Shown here piece after piece: positions 1 to 7,613 of a DNA stretch of 10,933 nucleotides; positions within the stretch are counted from its first letter, which is position 1; every line of letters begins with the position of its first letter. The translations under genes and the position numbers were made by a program. The notes under the pieces are model-generated. The model did not search any database. It was not told the origin of the DNA and saw nothing but the letters and a program-made list of their open reading frames with translations. The DNA lies in assembly GCA_020444765.1 (NCBI GenBank), contig JAGRHW010000096.1, positions 1-10,933 of the forward strand, in the 5' to 3' direction. The DNA comes from Gammaproteobacteria bacterium. GTDB lineage: Bacteria; Pseudomonadota; Gammaproteobacteria; Granulosicoccales; Granulosicoccaceae.

Positions 1-59
1 AGAGTGACTGGCTCAGGATCGAGGAAAACTGGATCTGACGGGCTGGCCGCCCGAACGGC

Positions 60-3000
60 TTATTTTTCGATGGTATAAATAAGATCCGCGCTGTTGGTGT
101 TGCTGGATGCTGCGTGCACGGCCAGTTTTTCGGTCAGTTTGTAGCGCATGTTAAAGGTGTTGATTGCGTTGAACAGGCCGATCCCGTAGCCGACATATAA
201 ATCCGGCGTCAGGTATTTTCCGAGCGTGTAGCTGCCGCCGACCGTACCAGGCGGCTGACCAAGTAAAATATAAGAGAGAATGCTGGCATCCGGCATGGAT
301 GGCTCCGAATAAAGCTGCAGTCGCGGTGACTGAGCATTACCCAGGATTTTCGCGCCGGCCAGCACGTTATAAGCCTCGACGTTGCGCGCCACGTCCATAT
401 CCAGTTGCGGGTTGTCGACCGGCCCGCCACTGAACAGAATCTTGCCGCGCCGCATATTCAATTGCTGACCGTAAATCACATAGTCGCCGTTGACCACCTC
501 GATGGTGCCGGTGCCGCGTGGTGCAAGTTCAGGCGTCTGTTCGACCTGCAGGGCTCCCTTAAGGGCGCCTCTGAAGTCACCGGCTTCGACTTTCACATCA
601 TCGCCAAGCTCGATGCGCACATCGAGTGTCATATTACTGGCCGGCGCGGCCGGTTCAGGTGCTTCTTCGTCTTCGATGATGACCACATCCGACGAGGCGC
701 CGACCGTTTCCAGGCCGGCATTGCCGCCATTGGCGTTGATGTAGGCCGAGGGAATAACAAGCTTGCCGTCGACCTGCATGCCCTGGTCGTTCATCGATAT
801 CGCCAGGTCCGGGGTGATTCGCGCCTGGATCTGGCTGGAGTTGGCCAGCTGGTATTCGTCGCCCGTCAGTTTCATCGTCAGGGCTCTGGTTCGCGGATCC
901 AGTTGACCGTCGATCGATAGCGTGCCGCCGCCGGACCGTGATGAACCGGCCAGCTGTAGCGGGCCTTGTCCGTCGCTTTTTGCGCTCAGCCTGGTGTCTT
1001 CCAGTTTGATGGCGACCTGCGGCACCTCAGCGGAAAAGTCCTCCAGTCCGAGAGTGCCCTGGACCGTGGGCCCTTCCAGCGTGCCGGCGATCTGCAGATC
1101 GGAACTGAGTCGGCCGCTGATTTCCTGAAGTTGCGGGGCAAAGGCGCTGATAATCGTCAGATCGCGCAGATCGGTCAGTAATTGCCCGCTCAGCGCCGGT
1201 GTTGTCGACAGATTTCTGAGGCCGCCCTCGGCCTTGATGGTGCCGAGATCGGCGAGATCCACGGCCAGTTCCGAATCCAGCCGGTCGCCGTTGAGCTCGG
1301 CATCGAGCGTGCCGCTGCGCAGGCTGATATCGACCGGGTCGGTCTCCGCATTGACGGTCAGTGTGCCGGGTTGCAGGGCGAAGCTGGCGTTCGCGCGCAG
1401 CTTGCCGTTGCTGTCGAGACTGCCGTCGGCCGAACCGTTAAGCGCGGTCTGTATCTTCATGCCGCTTGGCAGATAGTCCTGAAAGCGTTCGGCAGTCAGG
1501 CCGGATAAGGCCAGCTTGCCCTGTGCCCCCCGGCTGGCGTTCCAGTTACCGTTAAGGCAGAGTTCGCTGGGGTGACTCTGCAGGCAGAGATCGCCAAGCT
1601 CGGCCTGTTCCGCGCTTGCAGAAACCGCCACGGGCTGTTTTAGCTTCCAGTCGCCGAATTCGGTTTTCGTGGCGGCCAGATCGGTCAGCTGCCCCTGCCA
1701 GGTCTGGCCCTTGAGCCCGCCGGCAAGGGCGCTGTGCAGTGTGGCCAGCGGACCCTGCAGGTCCACACTCAGTTGATGATCGGCCGGTTTGCCCTTGCCG
1801 GCGAGCGTCAGTTTGTCCCAGCGTTGATCGGAAAACTGCAGGCCTGAACCCATCAAGCTGATGTTCGAGGTCTTGTTACCGCTCACATCGACATCGAGTG
1901 TGCCATCCAGTTGGCCGATAGTGTTTTCGCCCAGAGCGAGACGGCGAATTTGCAGGTCGGCGGCGGCGCGGGGGGCATCGGCGGTACCGGTCAGCCGGCC
2001 TTTACCCTGGACGCTGCCGGACAAATCCGGCATCAGGGCACTGAGATCCGGGCTTGCGATATTCCAGTCGAGATTCCACTGTCTGCCCAGGCGGCCATTG
2101 GCATCAAGCCGGGTTTTTCCGTTCACCAGTTGCAGTTTGTTGACCGTCAGCTCGTCACCGTGGACCTGGACCTGGCCTTTGCCGCTCAGGGGCTGATCCC
2201 GGAAAACACCGGACAGGTCGGTGATGTCGGCGCTAAGTGCAGGACCTGTGTCCTCGATTGTTCCGTTTGAGCTGACCGCCAGGTTCAGACGGCCGGGCAG
2301 GTCCGGCCACTGCACGGCCGGGTTCAATTGCTGGCCGTCGAGTTTTACGTCCCAGCGGACCGCCGGTGTCCAGCCGGCGTTTCCGCTTGCAGTGAGACTG
2401 CCGTCCAGCAGTTTGCCACGGAGTTCAAAACCGGTCAGTTGGGTGTCGTCTCCCTGTCCATCCAGCTGCCAGTTGCCGGCCGGAATGCCGTCGCCCTTAA
2501 GGTCTGTGGACAGATTGAAGCGGTAATCGTTGAACAGGCCATGCGCGGCAAACTCGCCCCTCGGGCTGTCGATAACGGACTGGCCCTGTAGCGGCCAGGC
2601 CAGCGAGGTCCATTGCCCCTTGGCGTCGAAGCGTTGCGCCTGCAGGTCGAATTCGCCGCTGGCGTCGAGCTGGATGTCACTGTCCGGGCTTTTCAGTGTG
2701 GCTGAATTGAGCGTGAACAGTTTATCTGTGCCGTCCGCGTTGAGTTGCGCGTCAATCCGGCCGAACTGCTCGCTTTGCAGTCTGGCGTCGACGCTTGTCT
2801 CGAAAGCCGTCGCCGAACCTTTAAAGTGCAGGGTGCCGGCCGGTGTTTCGAGCAACGCCGGCGCGCCGATCAGCGGCCAGGCCAGCGATTGCCAGTCGCC
2901 GGCGATATCAAGTGCCTGGTTTGTAATATCGACATCGCCCTGCAGGCGGATTTTGCCCGGTCTGCTCAGCAGGCCAAGCAGCGCCTCCTCGATTCGGAGC

Positions 3001-3962
3001 TTTTCGGTATTGCCGTTTGCGTCGATGTTCAGATTCAACGGTCCGGTCTGCTGCAGGTCCGTAGTGATGTCCGCGGCGATATCGAAGCCGTCGAGCGAAC
3101 CCCGGGATTTCAGAACGGCGTCCAGCGGCGTGTTCTGCAATTCGGCGGCAAACGTTCCTAGCGAGGCTGATTGCGCGGATACAGTGGCGTCCCAGACCGG
3201 CTGAGTAAGAACCGTGTTGACCTGCGAATCCACTTGCAACCTGACCGCGCCTTCTACCGTATGAGCGATTTGCAGGGCCTCGAGGTCACCGCTGACGGTG
3301 CCCTTGCCGCTGAATGCGCCGAACTCCGGATGCCGGTACTGCCACTGCAGGGCCAGATCCAGCGGATAGTTGCCAACCGGATTGATGGTGCCATTGAGCG
3401 TCGCTTCGGCCTCCGGTGATGTCAGCTTGAAAGCCAGAACCTGCAGGGTCTGGTCCTCTGCGCCGGCGGCGAGGCTGAGCCTTTCCAGCAGAATCGGTTG
3501 TTCCGCGCCATGAGGGAAAATCCGTATCTGCCCGAGATCCAGATCACTGATCTCGATCTTCAGCGGCAGGCGGATATCCGGCAGGCTGAGAGGTTCCTTG
3601 TCGGCGTCCGGAGTGGCGGGCGCGGGTTCTGGAAGATGCAGCTCCAGATCCGTGACATGCAGCTTGTCGAGCAACAGTTTGCGTGACAGCAACTGCTTGG
3701 GTTGCCAGTCGAGCTCCGCGTCGGAAAATGACACCTTCAGTCCGTCCGGCTGCAGATAGCTGAGGCCCGTCAGTTTCAACGGGCCGAACAGGCGCCCCTC
3801 GGCCTGCTGCCATTGCAGCTCACCCGGCGCAAAACGCTGGCCGAGGCCGAGCGCCTGCTGCAGGCCGTTGTTGCTGCCGGCCAGCCAGCCGACGGCGGCG
3901 CCGATGATCAGGATCGTCAGCAGAATCAACCAGAAAAGCCATTTGAACAGTTTGCCGATCAC
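60..3962 (-). CDS. tamB: Translocation and assembly module subunit TamB (inner-membrane-anchored, periplasm-spanning)
   Basis: TamB works with TamA to insert some outer-membrane proteins and is implicated in phospholipid transport across the periplasm. The product is 1300 aa from the chosen GTG, close to E. coli TamB (about 1260 aa). One N-terminal signal-anchor helix (residues about 4-30, KLFKWLFWLILL onward) precedes about 1060 residues of alternating beta-strand, D/N/G-rich sequence typical of the beta-groove fold. An acidic/Pro linker (about 1093-1109) leads into the TamB C-terminal domain (DUF490 family), with the GDYVIYGQQL, GKILFSGGP and DASILSYILLGQPPG segments and the end DLIYTIEK. 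Cys793 and Cys802 match a paired-cysteine motif I recall from the family. The GTG at 3962 overlaps the tamA stop as GTGA and has AGGA 8 nt upstream; the frame stays open to 4064, but that part lies inside tamA and would put 34 polar residues before the anchor. Very confident of identity. Confidence 0.96.
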   Translation of the reverse strand: MIGKLFKWLFWLILLTILIIGAAVGWLAGSNNGLQQALGLGQRFAPGELQWQQAEGRLFGPLKLTGLSYLQPDGLKVSFSDAELDWQPKQLLSRKLLLDKLHVTDLELHLPEPAPATPDADKEPLSLPDIRLPLKIEISDLDLGQIRIFPHGAEQPILLERLSLAAGAEDQTLQVLAFKLTSPEAEATLNGTINPVGNYPLDLALQWQYRHPEFGAFSGKGTVSGDLEALQIAHTVEGAVRLQVDSQVNTVLTQPVWDATVSAQSASLGTFAAELQNTPLDAVLKSRGSLDGFDIAADITTDLQQTGPLNLNIDANGNTEKLRIEEALLGLLSRPGKIRLQGDVDITNQALDIAGDWQSLAWPLIGAPALLETPAGTLHFKGSATAFETSVDARLQSEQFGRIDAQLNADGTDKLFTLNSATLKSPDSDIQLDASGEFDLQAQRFDAKGQWTSLAWPLQGQSVIDSPRGEFAAHGLFNDYRFNLSTDLKGDGIPAGNWQLDGQGDDTQLTGFELRGKLLDGSLTASGNAGWTPAVRWDVKLDGQQLNPAVQWPDLPGRLNLAVSSNGTIEDTGPALSADITDLSGVFRDQPLSGKGQVQVHGDELTVNKLQLVNGKTRLDANGRLGRQWNLDWNIASPDLSALMPDLSGSVQGKGRLTGTADAPRAAADLQIRRLALGENTIGQLDGTLDVDVSGNKTSNISLMGSGLQFSDQRWDKLTLAGKGKPADHQLSVDLQGPLATLHSALAGGLKGQTWQGQLTDLAATKTEFGDWKLKQPVAVSASAEQAELGDLCLQSHPSELCLNGNWNASRGAQGKLALSGLTAERFQDYLPSGMKIQTALNGSADGSLDSNGKLRANASFALQPGTLTVNAETDPVDISLRSGTLDAELNGDRLDSELAVDLADLGTIKAEGGLRNLSTTPALSGQLLTDLRDLTIISAFAPQLQEISGRLSSDLQIAGTLEGPTVQGTLGLEDFSAEVPQVAIKLEDTRLSAKSDGQGPLQLAGSSRSGGGTLSIDGQLDPRTRALTMKLTGDEYQLANSSQIQARITPDLAISMNDQGMQVDGKLVIPSAYINANGGNAGLETVGASSDVVIIEDEEAPEPAAPASNMTLDVRIELGDDVKVEAGDFRGALKGALQVEQTPELAPRGTGTIEVVNGDYVIYGQQLNMRRGKILFSGGPVDNPQLDMDVARNVEAYNVLAGAKILGNAQSPRLQLYSEPSMPDASILSYILLGQPPGTVGGSYTLGKYLTPDLYVGYGIGLFNAINTFNMRYKLTEKLAVHAASSNTNSADLIYTIEK

Positions 3963-5818
3963 AGGTCTGGTCCTATGCTCAGGTGCAAGCGTATTTGATT
4001 GCCGGGCGGGTCGTCCAGGCCGTGACCCAGATCGATGCGCACCGGGCCGATCGGCGATTGCCAATGCAGGCCGAGCCCGGCACCGGTCTTGTAATCCGGA
4101 CTGTCATTGAAGGCGTCGCCGTAGTCGGCGAATGCCGCAACACTCCACTTTTCCGAAATCGGTATTTCGTATTCAAGGCTGACTTCGGCCAGATGCTTGC
4201 CGCCGACGACTTCGCCGTCCTCGCGCGGTCCGATAATGCCGTATTCGTAGCCACGCAGCGATTTGTCGCCGCCGCTGAAGTAGCGCAGAGAGGTCGGCAG
4301 TTTGTCGAAATCGTCCACCCAGGTCGTGCCCAGCGTGCCGCGGGTGATAACCCGTGTGCGGTTGCGAAAACTGTAGATCCATTTCGCCGATACCTGAGGT
4401 TGTAAAAACGAGGTATCCGATAGCAAGGCTTCGGCACCGCCGCGCAACAGCAGTTGCAGACGGGTGCCGTGGTTGGCGTAAATGCGTTTTTCCATCTCGG
4501 GTGGATAGGTGCGGGTCCAGTCGACGCTTGGTATCAGCAGCTTGCTGGTCGGCTCTTCGTCGACCAGTTCGAATTTCTCGACCCGGTAGTCGAGAGCCCA
4601 GGTTTTCATCCAGAGCCCGTCGAGGTATTTATAATAGCCGCCGATATTGAAGGCCTTGTAGTTGCGGTTGTCGGAATGCTCATCCTCATAGGAGGCCCGT
4701 AAGCCATAGGCGTCGGAGCGTGGGTCACTGCCGGGAATGATATATTCGCCGGCCACGCCGTATTTGATCTGCGAAACCAGCAGCTCGGTGGTGTAGTTGT
4801 GACCGTACTGATTCACCCGCCGGCCGGTTACACCGACTTTTGCGCGCGCGCCGGTGTCGGTGCCGTAGCCGACACCAAAGATGTATTTCAGCGGGTTTTG
4901 CGCCTGCAGATCGACATTGACAGGGATCACCAGGTTCTCAGCCTGATCCGGAGAAATATTCAGCTCAACCTGCTTGTAGTATTCCGTATTGCTGAGATCG
5001 CCCTGCAGTTGCTGCAGGTCCGTCGCCTTGAAATCCTGGCCGGGCTCGATCTCGACATATTTATTGAGAAAGGATTCGGCGAGCCACGGTTTGTCCTGAC
5101 TGAAATTGACTTCACCCAGTTTGTAGCGCCGGCCGGTTTCGAAACGCAGAACGACATTGGCGCTGTAATCGGGAAGATTGATGCGAATCCGGTTGTCCAG
5201 CAGTTTTGCGTCGAAGTAGCCGAGTTCCGAGGCCAGCACCTGGAATTGTTTTTTCAGCGCCTCGTAGGGCGCATGTTCGAGCGGCTCACCCTGGCGCAGC
5301 GGGCTTTCAGCGATGGCCTGGCGGAACTCCGGATCGTCGCTGCCCTCACCGCTGACCTCGATTGTCAGTTCCGCAACTCTGATTCTTTCGCCAGGATCGA
5401 CCGCATAGCTGGCCAGCCAGCCATCGGCCTGTTGTTGCAGCTCGCTGCGAACCTCCGCCTTGTAATAACCGAACGGCTGCAGCGAGGCCTTGATTTTGCC
5501 TTCGGCCTGCTGATGCAGAAAGCGGACGCGAGCGGGCGAAGGCGCGGGTTTATCAGCAAATTCATACAAAGGCAGGAAACCGAGGACGTTATTCAGCAGT
5601 TCGTCCTTGACGCCGGTCACCTCGATACGGACTGTCTGCTCCTGAGAGACCTCATCCGTGGCTTCCGTCGCGGATGGCTGTGTTTCCTCGGCCGGTGCGC
5701 TACCCATCGAAAGCAGCAACAACAGCAGACAGGAACCGGCAAATCGGCCGGGCCTGAATGCAAAACGCGGTTTATTACCGCGTTGTCGGGCTTGAGATTC
5801 TACAAAAGGGTTCGACAC
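3959..5818 (-). CDS. tamA: Translocation and assembly module subunit TamA (Omp85/BamA-family outer-membrane protein)
   Basis: TamA is the outer-membrane partner of TamB and belongs to the BamA/Omp85 superfamily. The 619-aa product has an N-terminal signal peptide with a basic region and a Leu-rich core (residues about 26-40, likely cut after APA at 43). An acidic linker, three POTRA-like domains (about 62-142, 146-226, 231-305) and a C-terminal 16-strand barrel (about 310-619) follow. The superfamily's lid-loop motif is seen as RYFSGGDKSLRGYEYG (512-526), and the last barrel strands GPVRIDLG and LHLSIGPDL resemble the E. coli TamA ending in GPEL. The start is GTG at 5818, with GGA about 8 nt upstream; an ATG two bases upstream is out of frame. 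The gene overlaps tamB by 4 bp. Its upstream region holds a palindrome and a candidate promoter, so the pair is probably transcribed from there. Confidence 0.96.
   Translation of the reverse strand: MSNPFVESQARQRGNKPRFAFRPGRFAGSCLLLLLLSMGSAPAEETQPSATEATDEVSQEQTVRIEVTGVKDELLNNVLGFLPLYEFADKPAPSPARVRFLHQQAEGKIKASLQPFGYYKAEVRSELQQQADGWLASYAVDPGERIRVAELTIEVSGEGSDDPEFRQAIAESPLRQGEPLEHAPYEALKKQFQVLASELGYFDAKLLDNRIRINLPDYSANVVLRFETGRRYKLGEVNFSQDKPWLAESFLNKYVEIEPGQDFKATDLQQLQGDLSNTEYYKQVELNISPDQAENLVIPVNVDLQAQNPLKYIFGVGYGTDTGARAKVGVTGRRVNQYGHNYTTELLVSQIKYGVAGEYIIPGSDPRSDAYGLRASYEDEHSDNRNYKAFNIGGYYKYLDGLWMKTWALDYRVEKFELVDEEPTSKLLIPSVDWTRTYPPEMEKRIYANHGTRLQLLLRGGAEALLSDTSFLQPQVSAKWIYSFRNRTRVITRGTLGTTWVDDFDKLPTSLRYFSGGDKSLRGYEYGIIGPREDGEVVGGKHLAEVSLEYEIPISEKWSVAAFADYGDAFNDSPDYKTGAGLGLHWQSPIGPVRIDLGHGLDDPPGNQIRLHLSIGPDL
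3960..3973 (-). promoter_or_regulatory. tamB ribosome-binding site and GTGA stop/start overlap with tamA
   Basis: Read on the minus strand, AGGA lies 8 nt before a GTG at 3962-3960. The TGA stop of tamA occupies 3961-3959, so the junction reads GTGA. This placement decides the tamB start and suggests that ribosomes finishing tamA re-initiate on tamB. Confidence 0.75.
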
Positions 5819-5847
5819 ATTGATTCCGGATGTTGCTGCTGCAGATT

Positions 5848-5882
5848 ATCACGACGGCCGAAATGACAAAAGCCGTCGTGAT
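5848..5882. repeat. 11-bp inverted repeat (hairpin) in the tamA leader
   Basis: ATCACGACGGC (5848-5858) and GCCGTCGTGAT (5872-5882) are perfect reverse complements separated by 13 nt. No T-tract follows in either direction, so it does not look like an intrinsic terminator. It lies about 30 bp upstream of the tamA GTG and its outer edge touches the 15-bp palindrome. It could be an extended protein-binding site or an mRNA leader structure. Confidence 0.6.
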
Positions 5883-5891
5883 TGTTGTCAA
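5863..5891 (-). promoter_or_regulatory. Candidate sigma-70-type promoter of tamA-tamB
   Basis: On the minus strand a perfect -35 hexamer TTGACA (5891-5886) is followed after 17 bp by TGTCAT (5868-5863, 4 of 6 matches to TATAAT). The predicted transcription start would be near 5856, about 38 nt before the tamA GTG. The -35 box lies inside a perfect palindrome. A GATAAT at 5850-5845 is a stronger -10 match but has no -35 at a proper distance. The promoter is inferred from sequence match only. Confidence 0.4.
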
Positions 5892-5895
5892 CAAT
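5881..5895. promoter_or_regulatory. Perfect 15-bp palindrome, operator-like, upstream of tamA
   Basis: ATTGTTG-T-CAACAAT is a perfect inverted repeat of two 7-bp arms around one base. It contains the candidate -35 box of the tamA promoter, a position where a bound repressor would block RNA polymerase. Size and symmetry are typical of dimeric GntR- or TetR-class operators, but no specific regulator can be named, and no regulator gene is present in the window. Confidence 0.45.
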
Positions 5896-5947
5896 CCGCA
5901 TGCCAGATCCGATTGCCTGGCGGTGTAAAAATTTTGTAAAGACGGCT

Positions 5948-5973
5948 GGCCTGTCACGCGCGGCAAACAGGCC
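5948..5973 (-). terminator. Weak hairpin just downstream of the hydrolase gene, possible terminator
   Basis: GGCCTGT (5948-5954) and ACAGGCC (5967-5973) form a 7-bp stem with a 12-nt loop, 25 bp past the hydrolase stop. On the minus strand it is followed by TCTTTACAAAATTTTT, a T-rich stretch set back from the stem. The geometry is poor for an intrinsic terminator, so this is a tentative call. Confidence 0.3.
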
Positions 5974-5997
5974 GGGCTGTTTGTCGCTTACAAACCG

Positions 5998-6939
5998 TCA
6001 GACCTGTAATACCTGTTTGTGCTCCGCGGCGGGCTGTTTGCGCAGAACCTTGCCGATAAATGCCATCATGTTGACGACCAGTTGTTTGCTGACCGGTATG
6101 GTCGGATCGCGGTAGTAATCAAGCTGCATCATGGAATCGGCGTTGACCTGTTTCAGGACATGATTCATCCCGTCGATGTACAACAGTGTGGCGTCGGTGG
6201 CGCTCGCCTTGAGTTCACTGGCATCGGTGTAAGCCACCTGCAGATCACGACTGCCGTGGAGCAGCAGGATCGGGATATCAAGCTGTCTGATCTCGTGGCT
6301 GGGCTCGTGTTTGAACAGCGAAATCAGATACGGTTGAATGGGATGACTGAAAAGTGACGCGAAGGCATCCGGCACGGCATCGACAAAGCAGCCTTCGTGT
6401 AATTGCTGAATAATCTGGCTGGCCTGGCGCAGGAGTTTGTCGCAGAGTCGCTTTTGCAATTGTTTTTGTAACAGTGTGGCAGCGTTTTTCGAGGTCGCGT
6501 TGATCGAGATAAAGGCATCGACCGGCGCGCCTTGCGCGGCCAGCATGCCGACCAGAGCGCCTTCACCGTGGCCAGCAATGATAACCCGGGCAAAGCCCAT
6601 TTCGTTTTTCAGGTAATGCACGCAGTGCACCGCGTCTTCGACGTAATCGTCCAGTTGCAGGTCTTCGGTATAGGGAGTTGGCAACTCACTCAGACCGATA
6701 CCACGCTTGTCGTAGCGCAGACTGGTGATGCCGAACCGGGCCAGTTCCTCGGCCAGTCCTTTCAGGCAATAACTCTGATTGAAACCGTCCGCGGAATTGC
6801 CGTTGCGGTCGATTGCGCCGCCGTCGGACAGCAGGATGACAGCCACGCTTCGGCTGTCCGACGTCTGGTAACTGAAGGTGCCGTAGATTTCGCCGCTGTA
6901 AGTCGGAATCTGTACCGCCGAAGAAAAAATCTCAGCCAT
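5998..6939 (-). CDS. Alpha/beta-hydrolase-fold protein with the catalytic serine replaced by glycine
   Basis: This 313-aa protein has the alpha/beta-hydrolase fold and resembles the cytoplasmic hydrolase/serine-aminopeptidase group that carries a 'GxGPTDRDGN' motif. The matching segment here is LSDGGAIDRNGNS (37-49), followed by ITSLRYDKRGIGLS (71-84), which is typical of the group. The nucleophile elbow at 121-129 reads IAGHGEGAL, so Gly125 (codon GGT, 6567-6565) stands where GHSEG has its Ser. The likely acid Asp232 (LLLHGSRDLQV) and base His260 (DGMNH) are retained. There is no signal peptide. The ATG at 6939 has AAGGA 8 nt upstream. The frame is intact and full length, so the gene is probably expressed, but classical serine-hydrolase activity is doubtful. 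tamA lies 179 bp downstream on the same strand behind its own candidate promoter. Confidence 0.88.
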   Translation of the reverse strand: MAEIFSSAVQIPTYSGEIYGTFSYQTSDSRSVAVILLSDGGAIDRNGNSADGFNQSYCLKGLAEELARFGITSLRYDKRGIGLSELPTPYTEDLQLDDYVEDAVHCVHYLKNEMGFARVIIAGHGEGALVGMLAAQGAPVDAFISINATSKNAATLLQKQLQKRLCDKLLRQASQIIQQLHEGCFVDAVPDAFASLFSHPIQPYLISLFKHEPSHEIRQLDIPILLLHGSRDLQVAYTDASELKASATDATLLYIDGMNHVLKQVNADSMMQLDYYRDPTIPVSKQLVVNMMAFIGKVLRKQPAAEHKQVLQV

Positions 6940-7190
6940 TATTCTTATCCTTGATGAACGGCGCTCAGCGGCCGTCTGTATTGTTTGACTTTGTCCGGAA
7001 GCCGGCTCCGGACATTGTGGAATAGTCGGCCCGGAATGTCGCGAAAAATTTCCGCATCCGGCAAACTTTTTTCTGCTTTACTGGTTAAAAAATTTTAGGA
7101 GAAATTGAAAAACCTGCAGAAAAAAATGGTCTTGGTGGGATGCTTTTATTCAAGGTTTTTGCACGGTCTTCATAGGCGGTTTGAAGATTC
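6940..7190. other. Intergenic region between the hydrolase gene and the first repeat; no gene seen
   Basis: This is part of a 356-bp gene-free stretch (6940-7295). It contains the hydrolase ribosome-binding site, a GC-rich inverted repeat (6992-7014) and an A/T-rich block around 7040-7130. A short TTG-started frame from 7105 runs through the repeat and is not judged a gene. I could not identify a convincing promoter for the hydrolase. Confidence 0.5.
6992..7014. repeat. 8-bp inverted repeat upstream of the hydrolase gene
   Basis: TGTCCGGA (6992-6999) and TCCGGACA (7007-7014) are perfect reverse complements around a 7-nt spacer, 53 bp upstream of the hydrolase ATG. No T-tract follows. It may be an operator or an mRNA leader hairpin. 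Confidence 0.4.
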
Positions 7191-7272
7191 GTCATTCCCG
7201 CGCAGGCGGGAATCCAGCAACGGACTGTCCAGTGGCGGCGCTGGATCCCCGGCAAAAGCATTCGGGAAAGAC
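7191..7272 (+). repeat. Palindromic GTCATTCCCGC-type repeat, copy 1 (82 bp)
   Basis: The element begins with GTCATTCCCGC and ends with TTCGGGAAAGAC. Its first part holds a perfect hairpin, ATTCCCGC-GCAG-GCGGGAAT (7194-7213), which fits the ATTCCC-N8-GGGAAT pattern known as dRS3 in Neisseria and occurs in related forms in many proteobacteria. GGGAATCCAG is echoed further in by the inverted CTGGATCCCC, so the unit can also fold as one long imperfect hairpin. It is the same length as copy 2 and differs from it at 10 of 82 positions. It lies 23 bp past the stop of the DUF6122-like gene. Confidence 0.85.
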
Positions 7273-7295
7273 GGCAAACAAAAACCACGGGCAGC

Positions 7296-7613
7296 CTAGG
7301 GCGTAAACCAGATTCCCTGGTTGACATAACAATCCACCGAATCCAGCGCCATATGGATCAGCAGACCCAAACCGACCAGACGACTTGGCGGCCACAGACT
7401 CAGCAGCGCATACAAACCGATCGGCAGAAAACCGTGCAGGGGATGAAAATTGATACTGCAACGCAAGGGGTCGTAGATCGGGGTCGCCAGCAAATGATCA
7501 ACATCGACCAGCATGGTGGACACCAGAATCAGCCAGGCCCGCAGTGCGTGCGATTTAAAAAACAGCAGCGCAACCGGCAGCGGAATCAGAAAGTGCAGGG
7601 CGATATGAAAAAT
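7296..7613 (-). CDS. DUF6122-like small inner-membrane protein, start codon anomalous
   Basis: The frame encodes about 105 aa with three or four hydrophobic segments and motifs I recognise from the DUF6122 family: VDVDHLLATPIYDPLRCS, FHPLHG and HMALDSVDC. The conserved Asp, His and Cys residues suggest a metal-site-like or structural role, but the function is unknown. The family's N-terminal helix (FHIALHFLIPLPVALLFF here) lies upstream of the first conventional in-frame start, GTG at 7523, which would remove 30 residues including that helix. The frame opens after a TAA with only ATT (7613-7611) at the right place, preceded by AAGG at a good distance. Alternatively, one extra T in the T5 run (7612-7608) would join the frame to an ATG at 7633, giving MFQGKRLFFHIALHF. 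I annotate from the ATT as a compromise. The permease stop lies 77 bp upstream. Confidence 0.7.
   Translation of the reverse strand: MFHIALHFLIPLPVALLFFKSHALRAWLILVSTMLVDVDHLLATPIYDPLRCSINFHPLHGFLPIGLYALLSLWPPSRLVGLGLLIHMALDSVDCYVNQGIWFTP

Noticed and set aside
1..59. Terminator of tamB
   Set aside because: Only very short GC stems without a T-tract are visible downstream of the stop, so no terminator can be supported.
3963..4064. N-terminal extension of tamB by 34 codons
   Set aside because: It would lie inside tamA and place a polar, Arg-rich stretch before the membrane anchor; the GTG at 3962 has a good ribosome-binding site.
4799..5866. 355-codon open frame on the plus strand opposite tamA
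   Set aside because: It is antisense to a gene of certain identity, shows no recognisable domain, and its composition is that of a complementary shadow frame.
5848..5882. Intrinsic terminator between the hydrolase gene and tamA
   Set aside because: The stem is perfect but no T-tract follows on either strand, and it lies within the tamA control region.
7105..7299. 64-codon TTG-started frame with AGGAG close upstream
   Set aside because: Much of it is translated palindromic repeat (the FPRRRESS signature of this repeat read as protein), and the spacing of AGGAG to TTG is too short.
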